Positions 1-5,876 are shown, counted from the stretch's first letter. The stretch is 14,632 bases of DNA from an uncultured Collinsella sp. (GCA_900541185.1 UQIQ01000054.1:1-14632), one strand, 5' to 3'. Notes: a model not told the origin generated them from the sequence alone. Program-made: numbers and translations.

Positions 1-95
1 GGGCCGCATTTGGACAATCTGACGTTCAACTTCAAGGGCGCGACCAGAAGGTCAGTGCCCTTTCGTTTCACGTCACCTTGCCTCAAATGCGACCC
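1..95. repeat. Long imperfect palindrome at the left edge
   Basis: The first 95 bases fold back on themselves. Bases 1-12 pair with 84-95 (GGGCCGCATTTG against CAAATGCGACCC, 11 of 12). TGACGT at 20-25 pairs with ACGTCA at 70-75, AAGGGC at 34-39 with GCCCTT at 57-62, and a small apex GACC-AGAA-GGTC lies at 42-53. Nested symmetric pairing of this kind is what a palindromic intergenic repeat looks like. The element may extend beyond the window. No gene is supported here; the open frame running in from the edge to a TAG at 148-150 is better explained as read-through of repeats. Confidence 0.55.
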
Positions 96-140
96 GCTCG
101 CTGTCCGTCCTCTGCCTGCGGCGTTGTCTTGCCCCGGATG

Positions 141-169
141 CGGCAGTTAGGGACGTTCCTTTTCTGCCG
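141..169. repeat. REP-like hairpin with GGGACGTTC loop
   Basis: CGGCAG (141-146) and CTGCCG (164-169) form a 6-bp stem around a loop containing AGGGACGTTCC. The same GGGAC core recurs at 177-186 (GGGACACTCC) and 198-207 (GGGGACGTTC), so three related cores lie within 60 bases. Short stems presenting a GGGGAC-type sequence resemble REP sequences mobilised by RAYT (IS200-like) transposases. That relation is inferred, and no RAYT gene lies in the window. Confidence 0.5.
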
Positions 170-187
170 GCAGCTTGGGACACTCCT

Positions 188-220
188 TGTAGTCATTGGG
201 GACGTTCTTAAACGACTACA
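188..220. repeat. REP-like hairpin with GGGGACGTTC loop
   Basis: TGTAGTCATT (188-197) pairs with AACGACTACA (211-220), 9 of 10 positions plus one G-T type mismatch, leaving a 13-base loop that carries GGGGACGTTC. It has the same design as the hairpin at 141-169 and lies 18 bases after it. Probably part of a REP cluster in the intergenic region beyond pdxT. Confidence 0.55.
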
Positions 221-227
221 TAGAACA

Positions 228-289
228 AGAGTGGATGATCTCCCGGTTTGAGCCTGCATTCAAGCTCAAAGTGGGAGATCATCCACTCT
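228..289. repeat. Perfect 17-bp hairpin downstream of pdxT
   Basis: The arms 228-244 and 273-289 (AGAGTGGATGATCTCCC and its complement) match perfectly. After a 2-base internal mismatch, TTTGAGC (247-253) pairs with GCTCAAA (264-270), leaving a 10-base loop. It starts 25 bases past the pdxT stop. Both flanks are T-rich on their own transcript strand (TTGTTCT on the minus strand, CGTTTCGTTTG on the plus), so it could end transcription, although there is no clean T run. It may equally be a dispersed repeat. Confidence 0.6.
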
Positions 290-313
290 CGTTTCGTTTG
301 TTGATTTCGATGC

Positions 314-901
314 CTACATTTGTAGGAACAGTTCGTGGAGGCGGGTATCGTCGTCGAGCTCGGGGTGGAAGGTTACGCCGAGCTGGTTGCCCTGACGGGC
401 GGCGACAATACGACCGTCGACTTTCGCTAAGGCCTTGGCGTCGCCGTGGACCTCGACGATGCGGGGCGCGCGGATAAACGTCAGCGGCACTTCACCGTCG
501 ATGCCGGCTATTTGCCCCTTGGTTCGAAAGCTGCCGAGCTGCCTGCCGTAGGCATTGCGCTCGACAAGTACATCCATGGTTTCCAGACGCGGCGTGCCCT
601 TATCGTCATGGGCGGCAAGGTCGTGAGCCAGTAGAATCAGGCCGGCGCAGGTGCCCAGGACGGGCATACCTTCAGCGATACGGGCACGAAGCTCCTCGAG
701 CATGCCCAACTCATCAAGCAGCTTCCCTTGAACGGTAGACTCGCCGCCGGGAAGTACCAGACGGTCAAAGTCCTGCTTCAAATCAGCCGCCTGCCTCAGC
801 TCAATACAGTGTGCGCCAAGCTCGAATAGTCTTGCCTCGTGCTCGGCAAATGCGCCTTGGACCGCCAGCACGGCGACCGTTTGGTCTGCATAATCGCTCA
901 T
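314..901 (-). CDS. pdxT: PdxT, glutaminase subunit of pyridoxal 5'-phosphate synthase
   Basis: This 195-residue cytoplasmic glutamine amidotransferase hydrolyses glutamine and passes the ammonia to PdxS for PLP synthesis. The glutaminase motifs are visible: PGGEST at residues 51-56, the nucleophile Cys85 in VLGTCAGL, and the His179/Glu181 pair in TFHPEL. The RAPRIVEV segment typical of PdxT lies at 144-151. Length is normal for the family. The start is supported by an AGAAAGGA ribosome site just upstream. It follows pdxS by 20 bases on the same strand, so the two are one transcription unit, as expected for two subunits of one complex. The stop codon overlaps a short palindrome, CCTACA-TT-TGTAGG, at 313-326. 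Confidence 0.96.
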   Translation of the reverse strand: MSDYADQTVAVLAVQGAFAEHEARLFELGAHCIELRQAADLKQDFDRLVLPGGESTVQGKLLDELGMLEELRARIAEGMPVLGTCAGLILLAHDLAAHDDKGTPRLETMDVLVERNAYGRQLGSFRTKGQIAGIDGEVPLTFIRAPRIVEVHGDAKALAKVDGRIVAARQGNQLGVTFHPELDDDTRLHELFLQM

Positions 902-921
902 GTGCGATCCTTTCTGCTGGA

Positions 922-1812
922 CTAGCGCCCGCGCTCTTCCATGATAATCTCGATCTCGTCGGCGTTGATGCCCACCATGGCCTCGCCCAGGTCCTCTGAA
1001 AGCTCGGCAATGAGCTTGGCATCGGTGAAGTTTGCCACGGCCTTGACGATGGCGGCTGCGCGCTTGGCGGGGTCGCCGCTCTTAAAGATGCCCGAGCCGA
1101 CAAACACGCCTTCGGCGCCCAGCTGCATCATCAGCGCGGCGTCGGCGGGGGTCGCTACGCCGCCGGCGGCAAAGTTCACGACGGGAAGCTTACCCGTGGC
1201 ATGGACCTCGCGCACCAGCTCGACCGGAACCTGCAGTTGCTTGGCTGCCTCAAAGAGCTCGTCGTTGCGCAGGGCAACAACGTCATGGATCTGCTTTTGG
1301 ATCTTGCGCATGTGACGCACGGCCTGAACGACGTCGCCCGTACCCGGCTCACCCTTGGTGCGAATCATCGTGGCGCCTTCGGCAACACGGCGCAGCGCCT
1401 CGCCCAGATCACGGGCGCCGCAGACAAACGGCACGTCAAACTGGGTCTTGTCGATGTGATAGACGTCATCGGCAGGGGAGAGAACCTCGGACTCATCGAT
1501 GTAGTCGATCTCGATGGCCTGCAGGACCTGCGCCTCGACGATGTGACCGATGCGGCACTTGGCCATGACGGGGATGGAGACGGCCTCCTGGATGCCCTTG
1601 ATCATCTTGGGGTCGCTCATGCGCGAGACGCCGCCTGCGGCACGGATGTCGGCCGGGATGCGCTCGAGGGCCATGACGGCGCAGGCGCCTGCCTCCTCGG
1701 CGATGCGTGCCTGCTCGGGCGTGGTAACGTCCATGATGACGCCGCCCTTGAGCATCTGCGCGAGCTCGCGATTGAGTTTGACGCGGTCGGCCTTGCTGTT
1801 CTGTTCTGCCAT
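922..1812 (-). CDS. pdxS: PdxS, synthase subunit of pyridoxal 5'-phosphate synthase
   Basis: A 296-residue TIM-barrel enzyme that condenses ribose 5-phosphate, glyceraldehyde 3-phosphate and PdxT-derived ammonia into PLP (the DXP-independent vitamin B6 route). Family signatures are strong: MDVTTPEQARIAEEAGA near the start, ERIPADIRAAGGVSRM, and the two catalytic lysines Lys85 (PVMAK) and Lys153 (RTKGE), 68 residues apart as in characterised PdxS. Asp28 is the conserved acidic residue. The start at MAEQNSKADR is preferred over an upstream ATG at 1854 because AAGGGAG lies 6 bases before it and the family normally has about 290-300 residues. First gene of pdxS-pdxT, divergent from the MocR-type regulator. 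Confidence 0.97.
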   Translation of the reverse strand: MAEQNSKADRVKLNRELAQMLKGGVIMDVTTPEQARIAEEAGACAVMALERIPADIRAAGGVSRMSDPKMIKGIQEAVSIPVMAKCRIGHIVEAQVLQAIEIDYIDESEVLSPADDVYHIDKTQFDVPFVCGARDLGEALRRVAEGATMIRTKGEPGTGDVVQAVRHMRKIQKQIHDVVALRNDELFEAAKQLQVPVELVREVHATGKLPVVNFAAGGVATPADAALMMQLGAEGVFVGSGIFKSGDPAKRAAAIVKAVANFTDAKLIAELSEDLGEAMVGINADEIEIIMEERGR

Positions 1813-1957
1813 GGTTGCTCCCTTGGTTGGCATGTGCATTGCTTGACGGAACATCCTATCGGGGAGCTGGGTATGGCAAAATACTCAGTTTTCGAGATAA
1901 TAATAAGGTCAGCCTAATACCAGATTGAACAGCTCGATAAGGTCAGGTGGCAAACTC
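1813..1957. promoter_or_regulatory. Shared pdxS/pdxR control region with direct repeat
   Basis: These 145 bases separate divergent pdxS and the regulator. The decamer ATAAGGTCAG occurs twice in the same direction, at 1903-1912 and 1937-1946, 34 bp apart (about three helical turns). MocR/PdxR regulators are known to bind direct repeats, so these are candidate operators. An A/T-rich stretch, GAGATAATAATAAGG (1894-1908), could hold the -10 of the regulator. No convincing -35 partner was found on either strand. The regulator's ribosome site is AGGTGG at 1945-1950, just within the second repeat, which would suit autoregulation. Confidence 0.5.
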
Positions 1958-3394
1958 ATGCTTGACTACAATTTGGAAAAACGTGGCGAGGCATCGCTCT
2001 ATGAGTATGTTTACCAGCAAATTCGAGATGATATTGTTGCTGGCCGTATTGCGGCGGGGGAGCATCTGCCGTCTAAACGCGCCTTTGCCAGTCATCTGGG
2101 AATCAGTGTCATTACTATCGAGAATGCATATAGCCAGTTACTTGCCGAGGGCTATATTTGCTCAAAGCCGCGGCGTGGCTACTACGCTTGCAAGCTTCCG
2201 GATGCACCGGTTTTGCCTTTGGCTTCGGAGGGCATCGACCGAGATGCCGTCTCTGTGGGCCCCAGCGTGCATGATGTCAACGGACAGGTCGAGCGAATCG
2301 ATGCGCTTTCTCCTTCCGCTTTGGAGGCGGCGCGGCTTTGGCAAAGCGCGCTACGGGCGACGCTGGCATCCGAAGACGAGCGCGAAATCTTTTCGCCCGC
2401 ACCGGTGCAGGGCACCGCTCGGCTGCGACGCGCAATTGCTCACCATCTGCGCGGGACAAGGGGTATGAATGCCGACCCCAACAACATCGTTATCGGCGCG
2501 GGCGCCCAGCTGCTCGATACTATGTTGGTTCAGTTGCTTGGCGCGGACAAGGTGTATGCCGTTGAGGATCCGGGCTATTTGCGTCTGACGCGCATCTATC
2601 AGGCTATGGGCTGCAAAGTTCGACATATCCCGTTGGATGATGAGGGCGTGGACTTGAGCGCTCTGCAGAAAACTGGGACCGATGTCCTTCATCTGATGCC
2701 GTCCCATCAGTATCCGACCGGCCTTGTGACGAGCATTGCGCGTCGCTATGCGCTTCTGAGCTGGGCCGCCGAGCGACCAGGTCGATATCTCATCGAAGAT
2801 GACTTTGATTGTGAGTTTCGCCTTGCCGGCAAGCCGATTCCCGCGCTTGCGTCGATCGATGCCGCCCAGTCGGTTATCTACACCAACACATTTTCGAAGA
2901 GCGTGTCATCGGCGTTGCGTCTAGCATACATGGTGTTGCCCGATGAGCTAATGGAGCGGTTTAGGCGCAACCTTGGTTTCTACGCCTCGTCGGTGAGCTC
3001 TGTTGACCAGGTTGCTTTGGCGCGTTTGCTGGAATCGGGTGATTACGAGCGGCATGTGAACCGTGTGCGCGTTCGTGCTCGCGAGGCGCGTGATGGCCTA
3101 GCGGCGCTTGTACGGAAAGCGTTTCCGGCAGGGGAAGTCTCGATCGAACACGCAGACGCGGGCCTTTACTGCACCGTGGTTGCGGAGCGTAGAACGGGCG
3201 GAAGCTCTTTTGCGCAGGCTCTCACGCGCTCGAATATCCCATTTATCGATATCAGTGACTGTTTTTGGTGTGCCGATGGTGCGTCTGCCCCTGAAGACTC
3301 AACTAAAATTCTTGTCCAGTATGACGATTTGGGTCCAAAAGCGCTTAACGCCTTGGAAGTACAGCTAATGGGGGGCACTCTGCAATCTAAGTGA
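1958..3394 (+). CDS. pdxR: MocR-family (GntR/aminotransferase) regulator, probable PdxR
   Basis: A 478-residue transcription factor. Residues about 10-78 form a GntR-type winged helix (LYEYVYQQIRDDIVAG, then LPSKRAFASHLGISVITIENAY). From about residue 130 a fold-type I aminotransferase domain follows, with AVEDPGYLRL, MPSHQYPTG, IEDDFDCEF and the PLP-binding lysine Lys314 in TNTFSKS. In such proteins the aminotransferase part senses PLP and does not catalyse. Divergence from pdxST makes a PdxR role (activating pdxST when PLP is low) very likely, but this is inference from context. ATG 1958 is chosen over TTG 1925 because AGGTGG precedes it and GntR domains start close to this point. The TGA stop lies inside the terminal repeat of the 119-bp element. 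Confidence 0.9.
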   Translation: MLDYNLEKRGEASLYEYVYQQIRDDIVAGRIAAGEHLPSKRAFASHLGISVITIENAYSQLLAEGYICSKPRRGYYACKLPDAPVLPLASEGIDRDAVSVGPSVHDVNGQVERIDALSPSALEAARLWQSALRATLASEDEREIFSPAPVQGTARLRRAIAHHLRGTRGMNADPNNIVIGAGAQLLDTMLVQLLGADKVYAVEDPGYLRLTRIYQAMGCKVRHIPLDDEGVDLSALQKTGTDVLHLMPSHQYPTGLVTSIARRYALLSWAAERPGRYLIEDDFDCEFRLAGKPIPALASIDAAQSVIYTNTFSKSVSSALRLAYMVLPDELMERFRRNLGFYASSVSSVDQVALARLLESGDYERHVNRVRVRAREARDGLAALVRKAFPAGEVSIEHADAGLYCTVVAERRTGGSSFAQALTRSNIPFIDISDCFWCADGASAPEDSTKILVQYDDLGPKALNALEVQLMGGTLQSK

Positions 3395-3507
3395 GTAGAC
3401 TTTTGGCACTTTGGCGAGCAGGCAGTTTTGTAGCAAGCTATCTACCTGCGGTTTTGAAAAGCAGGATGACCGGCCTGCTCGGGATATTCAAAAAGGTCTA
3501 CTCACTT
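3389..3507 (+). repeat. 119-bp palindromic element, copy 1
   Basis: Ends are exact inverted repeats, AAGTGAGTAGAC (3389-3400) and GTCTACTCACTT (3496-3507). The left end extends to CTAAGTGAGTAGACTTTT. Inside, CGAGCAGGC (3415-3423) pairs perfectly with GCCTGCTCG (3473-3481), each 26 bases from its end, and CCTGC/GCAGG form an apical stem, so the whole element can form a symmetric cruciform. It aligns without gaps to copy 2 at 4808-4926 (96 of 119 identical by eye). It supplies the stop codon of the upstream pdxR. No target-site duplication is visible (flanks ...GCAATCT and GCCGCGC...). Confidence 0.85.
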
Positions 3508-3540
3508 GCCGCGCAAAGCTTCTACATGAGAAAAAATGGG

Positions 3541-3606
3541 GTTTTCAACAGGGTTTCGTCCAGCTCTTGGCAAGCTTTTGGCCAGTTGGGGAGGGCTGTT
3601 GAAAAC
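3541..3606. repeat. 11-bp inverted repeat ahead of the nuclease-like gene
   Basis: GTTTTCAACAG (3541-3551) and CTGTTGAAAAC (3596-3606) are perfect complements, with TGGC/GCCA pairing nested in between. A second small stem, GCGCCA-TTTT-TGGTGC, follows at about 3622-3637. This region between copy 1 and the start of the nuclease-like gene (3508-3689) holds no supported ORF and must contain that gene's promoter if it is expressed independently. The repeat could be an operator, a cruciform or the remains of another element. Confidence 0.45.
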
Positions 3607-3689
3607 TTGGCAGTCCGTTCGGCGCCATTTTTGGTGCGTTCGCGCCAATGCGTGACTAACTGGGTTGAAATTCGTGTTTTCCTGTGCCT

Positions 3690-4817
3690 ATGAAGGATCT
3701 ACTTTGTGACATATCGGCTTTTAGGTACTGGCGTTTGCCTCCTCAAGTCCGCGCTTTGTGTCCGCCGCTTCCACGACCGGAAGAAGACCGGCAGCGATAT
3801 GATCTCGCCCGCAACCCGACGGCTGCGGTCGCGCTCGGTTTTCCGTTGCATACATTGGTTCGGACGAGAAACAAACGGACTTGTCCTGCCAGCATTAGGC
3901 AGCGGCTGTTTCTTGGTGAGCTCCCCAGGGAATCCGTGCTGGAAACGGAGCATGGATTTTTGATTACGTCTCCTCTACTGACGGCATTCATCATGTCACG
4001 GCATCTGACGGATCTTCAGCTTCTTTTGGTATTGGCGGAGATGTGTGGCTTGTTTGCGGTGTGTGCCCTGCCGGCGGCACTTGAGGCGGAGCTTTCGCGT
4101 GCAATTGATTCGGGCGCGATTTCGACAACGTTCGGTTGGGTGCGCTGTCCGTCCGAGGGCGGCACCGCCTCAAATTTATGGCGTCGAGACGCTTTGGTTT
4201 TGGGCGGAGACCTTGACCGCTTTTGTTCAGATGTTTGCGGGGTGCGTTACGGCAATAGATTTATGGCGGTATCGCAACTCGTCCCATTGGGTGCCGCGTC
4301 GCCTTTTGAGGTCGAGGCGTATTTGTTGCTTGGACTGCCGCGAGCCCTGGGAGGCGAAGGGTTTTGCGGTATAGAGCTTAATGTTGAAGTGACGTTAAGC
4401 ACAAGTGCTCGAGCGATTGTGGGAAAGTCCCGTGTGTATATCGATCTACTTCTGTCTTCGCCGGACGGCAGGCGACAGGTGGCCATTGAATGTCAGGGAA
4501 AGGCCTCGCACGGACGCGCAGGGGATGGCTTGCGTGACGCTGACCGCATGACAGCCCTTCAAGCCATGGGCTACGATGTACTTCTCCTGACACACAGACA
4601 GATATCCGATGAGGATAGATTCCGCGCGGTCGTTAAGGCCGTATGCAGGATGTTCGATGCTGAATATCGTGATAAAAGCTCAGATGAGCAAAGGGCTGAG
4701 ACATTACTCCGGTCTGAACTATTCGTTGACTGGACAAAATTGGGAGTAATCGACGGAAAGATGCCCGTTAGACGCAAAACTGCTCGATCGTGGACGGCTG
4801 CGGTTCTAAGTGAGTAG
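3690..4817 (+). CDS. AbiEi-like / DUF559 (PD-(D/E)XK, Vsr-like) domain protein
   Basis: A 375-residue protein, not matched to a named gene. The N-terminal half (ISAFRYWRLPP, then GFPLHTLV and LITSPLLTAFIMSRHL) resembles the AbiEi-type region found ahead of DUF559 domains in actinobacteria. The C-terminal part shows a Vsr-like endonuclease pattern: Asp252 in VYIDLLL, Glu267 in AIECQGK, then SHGRAGDGLRDADRMTALQAMGYDVLLLT, with the basic/acidic residues and GY-DVL strand expected of DUF559. A DNA-nicking or cleaving role is inferred. ATG 3690 (or GTG 3684) is used because FRYWR needs an upstream start, but neither has a recognisable ribosome site. The gene lies between two copies of a 119-bp repeat, and its TAG stop is inside copy 2. 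It could be a defence or antitoxin-type protein, or a repeat-associated nuclease. Confidence 0.65.
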   Translation: MKDLLCDISAFRYWRLPPQVRALCPPLPRPEEDRQRYDLARNPTAAVALGFPLHTLVRTRNKRTCPASIRQRLFLGELPRESVLETEHGFLITSPLLTAFIMSRHLTDLQLLLVLAEMCGLFAVCALPAALEAELSRAIDSGAISTTFGWVRCPSEGGTASNLWRRDALVLGGDLDRFCSDVCGVRYGNRFMAVSQLVPLGAASPFEVEAYLLLGLPRALGGEGFCGIELNVEVTLSTSARAIVGKSRVYIDLLLSSPDGRRQVAIECQGKASHGRAGDGLRDADRMTALQAMGYDVLLLTHRQISDEDRFRAVVKAVCRMFDAEYRDKSSDEQRAETLLRSELFVDWTKLGVIDGKMPVRRKTARSWTAAVLSE

Positions 4818-4926
4818 ACTTTTGACACTTTGGCGACCAGGCCGTTTTGCAACAAGTCATTTACCTGCGGCTTTATAAAGCAATATGGATGGCGTGCTTG
4901 GCAAGTTCCAAAAAGTCTACTCACTT
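4808..4926 (+). repeat. 119-bp palindromic element, copy 2
   Basis: Same length and orientation as copy 1. Ends are AAGTGAGTAGACTTTT and its complement; the inverted repeat extends two bases further each way, to CTAAGTG...CACTTAG (4806-4928). The internal pair CGACCAGGC (4834-4842) and GCGTGCTTG (4892-4900) sits in the same symmetric place as in copy 1 but has two mismatches. The core TTTACCTGCGG is shared. The left end supplies the TAG stop of the nuclease-like gene. A run of five T follows the right end, so it might end transcription from the left. No target-site duplication is visible. Confidence 0.85.
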
Positions 4927-4995
4927 AGTTTTTGACGAGAAACCTATGCCGAAGGCGGTCCTATTTCAGGGAGTTAACAAGTTTGTGAGGCACGG

Positions 4996-5024
4996 AAAAG
5001 GCCCGAACCAATACGGTCCGGGCC
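4996..5024 (-). terminator. Rho-independent terminator of rubrerythrin
   Basis: Read on the minus strand, GGCCCGGACC, loop GTATT, then GGTTCGGGCC (9 of 10 pairs), followed by TTTT at 4999-4996. It lies about 36 bases after the rubrerythrin stop codon, the usual place and direction for this gene's terminator. Confidence 0.85.
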
Positions 5025-5059
5025 CCATCGAGCTAGAGGTTATCTCTCAGGCAGCTGGC

Positions 5060-5620
5060 TTAGCCAAAGTAGCGCTTGAGCAGGCCGGCGAAAGCCTTGC
5101 CGTGGCGGGCCTCGTCGCGAGCCATCTCGTGCACGGTGTCGTGGATGGCATCGAGGCCGGCGGCCTTGGCACGCTTGGCAAGATCGGTCTTGCCGGCGGT
5201 GGCGCCGTTCTCGGCCTCAACGCGCATCTCGAGGTTCTTCTTGGTGGAGTCGGTCACGACCTCGCCCAGGAGCTCAGCGAACTTGGCGGCGTGCTCGGCC
5301 TCCTCGTGGGCAGCCTTCTCCCAGTACAGGCCGATCTCGGGATAGCCCTCGCGATGAGCGACGCGAGCCATGGCCAGGTACATACCGACCTCGGAGCACT
5401 CGCCCTCAAAGTTGGCGCGCAGGTCGGCAACGATGTCCTCGGAGACGCCTTCCATCTTGGCGACGCCCACGACGTGCTCGGCAGCCCACTCGAGCTGACC
5501 CTCCTCCTGCTTCAGGAAACGAGAACCGGGAACGCCGCACTGGGGGCACTTAAAGTCCTCGGGCAGCTGGTCGCCGTCGAACTCTTCCACATAACCGCAA
5601 ACGGGGCAAACAAACTTCAT
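5060..5620 (-). CDS. rbr: Rubrerythrin, rubredoxin-first ('reverse') type
   Basis: A 186-residue cytoplasmic diiron protein that reduces hydrogen peroxide in anaerobes. The rubredoxin-like centre comes first (CPVCG at residues 5-9, CPQCG at 25-29, four cysteines for one iron). A ferritin-like four-helix domain follows, with diiron motifs FEGECSEVGMY, EEAEH and, near the C-terminus, DEARH. This order is the reverse of classical rubrerythrin and matches the clostridial reverse-rubrerythrin group. The start at MKFVCPVC is chosen over an upstream ATG at 5725 because the rubredoxin motif begins there and GAAAGGAT precedes it. Single-gene unit: own terminator downstream, divergent from the alcohol dehydrogenase operon. 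The electron donor is not evident. Confidence 0.93.
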   Translation of the reverse strand: MKFVCPVCGYVEEFDGDQLPEDFKCPQCGVPGSRFLKQEEGQLEWAAEHVVGVAKMEGVSEDIVADLRANFEGECSEVGMYLAMARVAHREGYPEIGLYWEKAAHEEAEHAAKFAELLGEVVTDSTKKNLEMRVEAENGATAGKTDLAKRAKAAGLDAIHDTVHEMARDEARHGKAFAGLLKRYFG

Positions 5621-5624
5621 GATT

Positions 5625-5732
5625 CGATCCTTTCGATCGATGGCGATTGTGCGCTCGTCCGGTCCCGTAAGGGCCCTCTCCGGACGTGCGTCTTGACGAG
5701 TTCTATTATCCATAAATGCAACCAAATGTGAA
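5625..5732 (-). promoter_or_regulatory. Rubrerythrin promoter and structured leader
   Basis: Minus-strand candidate promoter: -35 TTCACA (5732-5727), 16-bp spacer, -10 GATAAT (5710-5705). The roughly 80-base leader contains a hairpin with perfect 7-bp arms CGTCCGG/CCGGACG (5656-5686) and an inner CCC-GTAA-GGG stem. It also holds a second small hairpin, CGATC-GAAAG-GATCG (5639-5625), whose loop holds the Shine-Dalgarno bases. The second structure could shield the ribosome site. The promoter call is a visual match only. Confidence 0.5.
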
Positions 5733-5842
5733 GCCTATTAGGAATGATTTTTAATAAAACAATTTCGAGATATGAAGATGTTGATTGATTAACGATTGGG
5801 AGGCCGTCTGCGATTCTTGCTGAGTACAATCGGGCGAGCAAA

Positions 5843-5858
5843 TGTTGACCTATCAACA
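5843..5858 (+). promoter_or_regulatory. Palindrome upstream of the alcohol dehydrogenase start
   Basis: TGTTGA-CCTA-TCAACA is a perfect 6+6 inverted repeat, 4 bases before the AAGGAG ribosome site and just downstream of a possible -10 (TACAAT, 5825-5830). The position would suit a repressor operator for the adh-aldh operon. No -35 at proper spacing is seen, so the promoter is uncertain. Confidence 0.4.
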
Positions 5859-5876
5859 AATGAAGGAGTTTCCTTT

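Larger units (their letters stand above)
3389..4926 (+). mobile_element. Candidate composite unit: repeat / nuclease-like gene / repeat
   Basis: Two 119-bp elements in direct orientation enclose a single gene for a PD-(D/E)XK-type protein, giving a 1,538-bp unit between pdxR and rubrerythrin. Composite layout, dispersed third copy and nuclease-like cargo suggest either a mobile unit or a repeat maintained by the enclosed protein. Against this, no transposase motif (DDE, Y1 HUH or serine recombinase) is seen, and the outer flanks (TCT and AGT) show no direct duplication. The unit is proposed by inference. Confidence 0.35.

Noticed and set aside
1..150. Open frame entering from the left edge with two Cys-x-x-Cys pairs
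   Set aside because: Its DNA is explained by the 1-95 palindrome and the REP at 141-169, where the frame ends; cysteine pairs are probably chance.
1201..1917. 238-codon open frame antisense to pdxS
   Set aside because: pdxS is certain on the minus strand; the frame is a high-GC shadow with repetitive Gly/Asp/Leu composition and no ribosome site.
1925..1957. TTG start 11 codons upstream for the MocR regulator
   Set aside because: ATG 1958 has AGGTGG at proper spacing; the upstream stretch contains the candidate operator.
3391..3693. 100-codon frame starting with GTG inside element copy 1
   Set aside because: It starts in the terminal repeat, reads through the palindrome and the inverted repeat, and has no ribosome site or recognisable motif.
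3380..4935. Target-site duplication around the composite unit
   Set aside because: Flanks compared for each single element and for the whole unit show no direct repeat; only the inverted CTA/TAG edge of copy 2 is seen.
4847..5731. 294-codon open frame antisense to rubrerythrin
   Set aside because: It overlaps all of a clear rubrerythrin and its translation is low-complexity Leu/Gly/Val; typical shadow.
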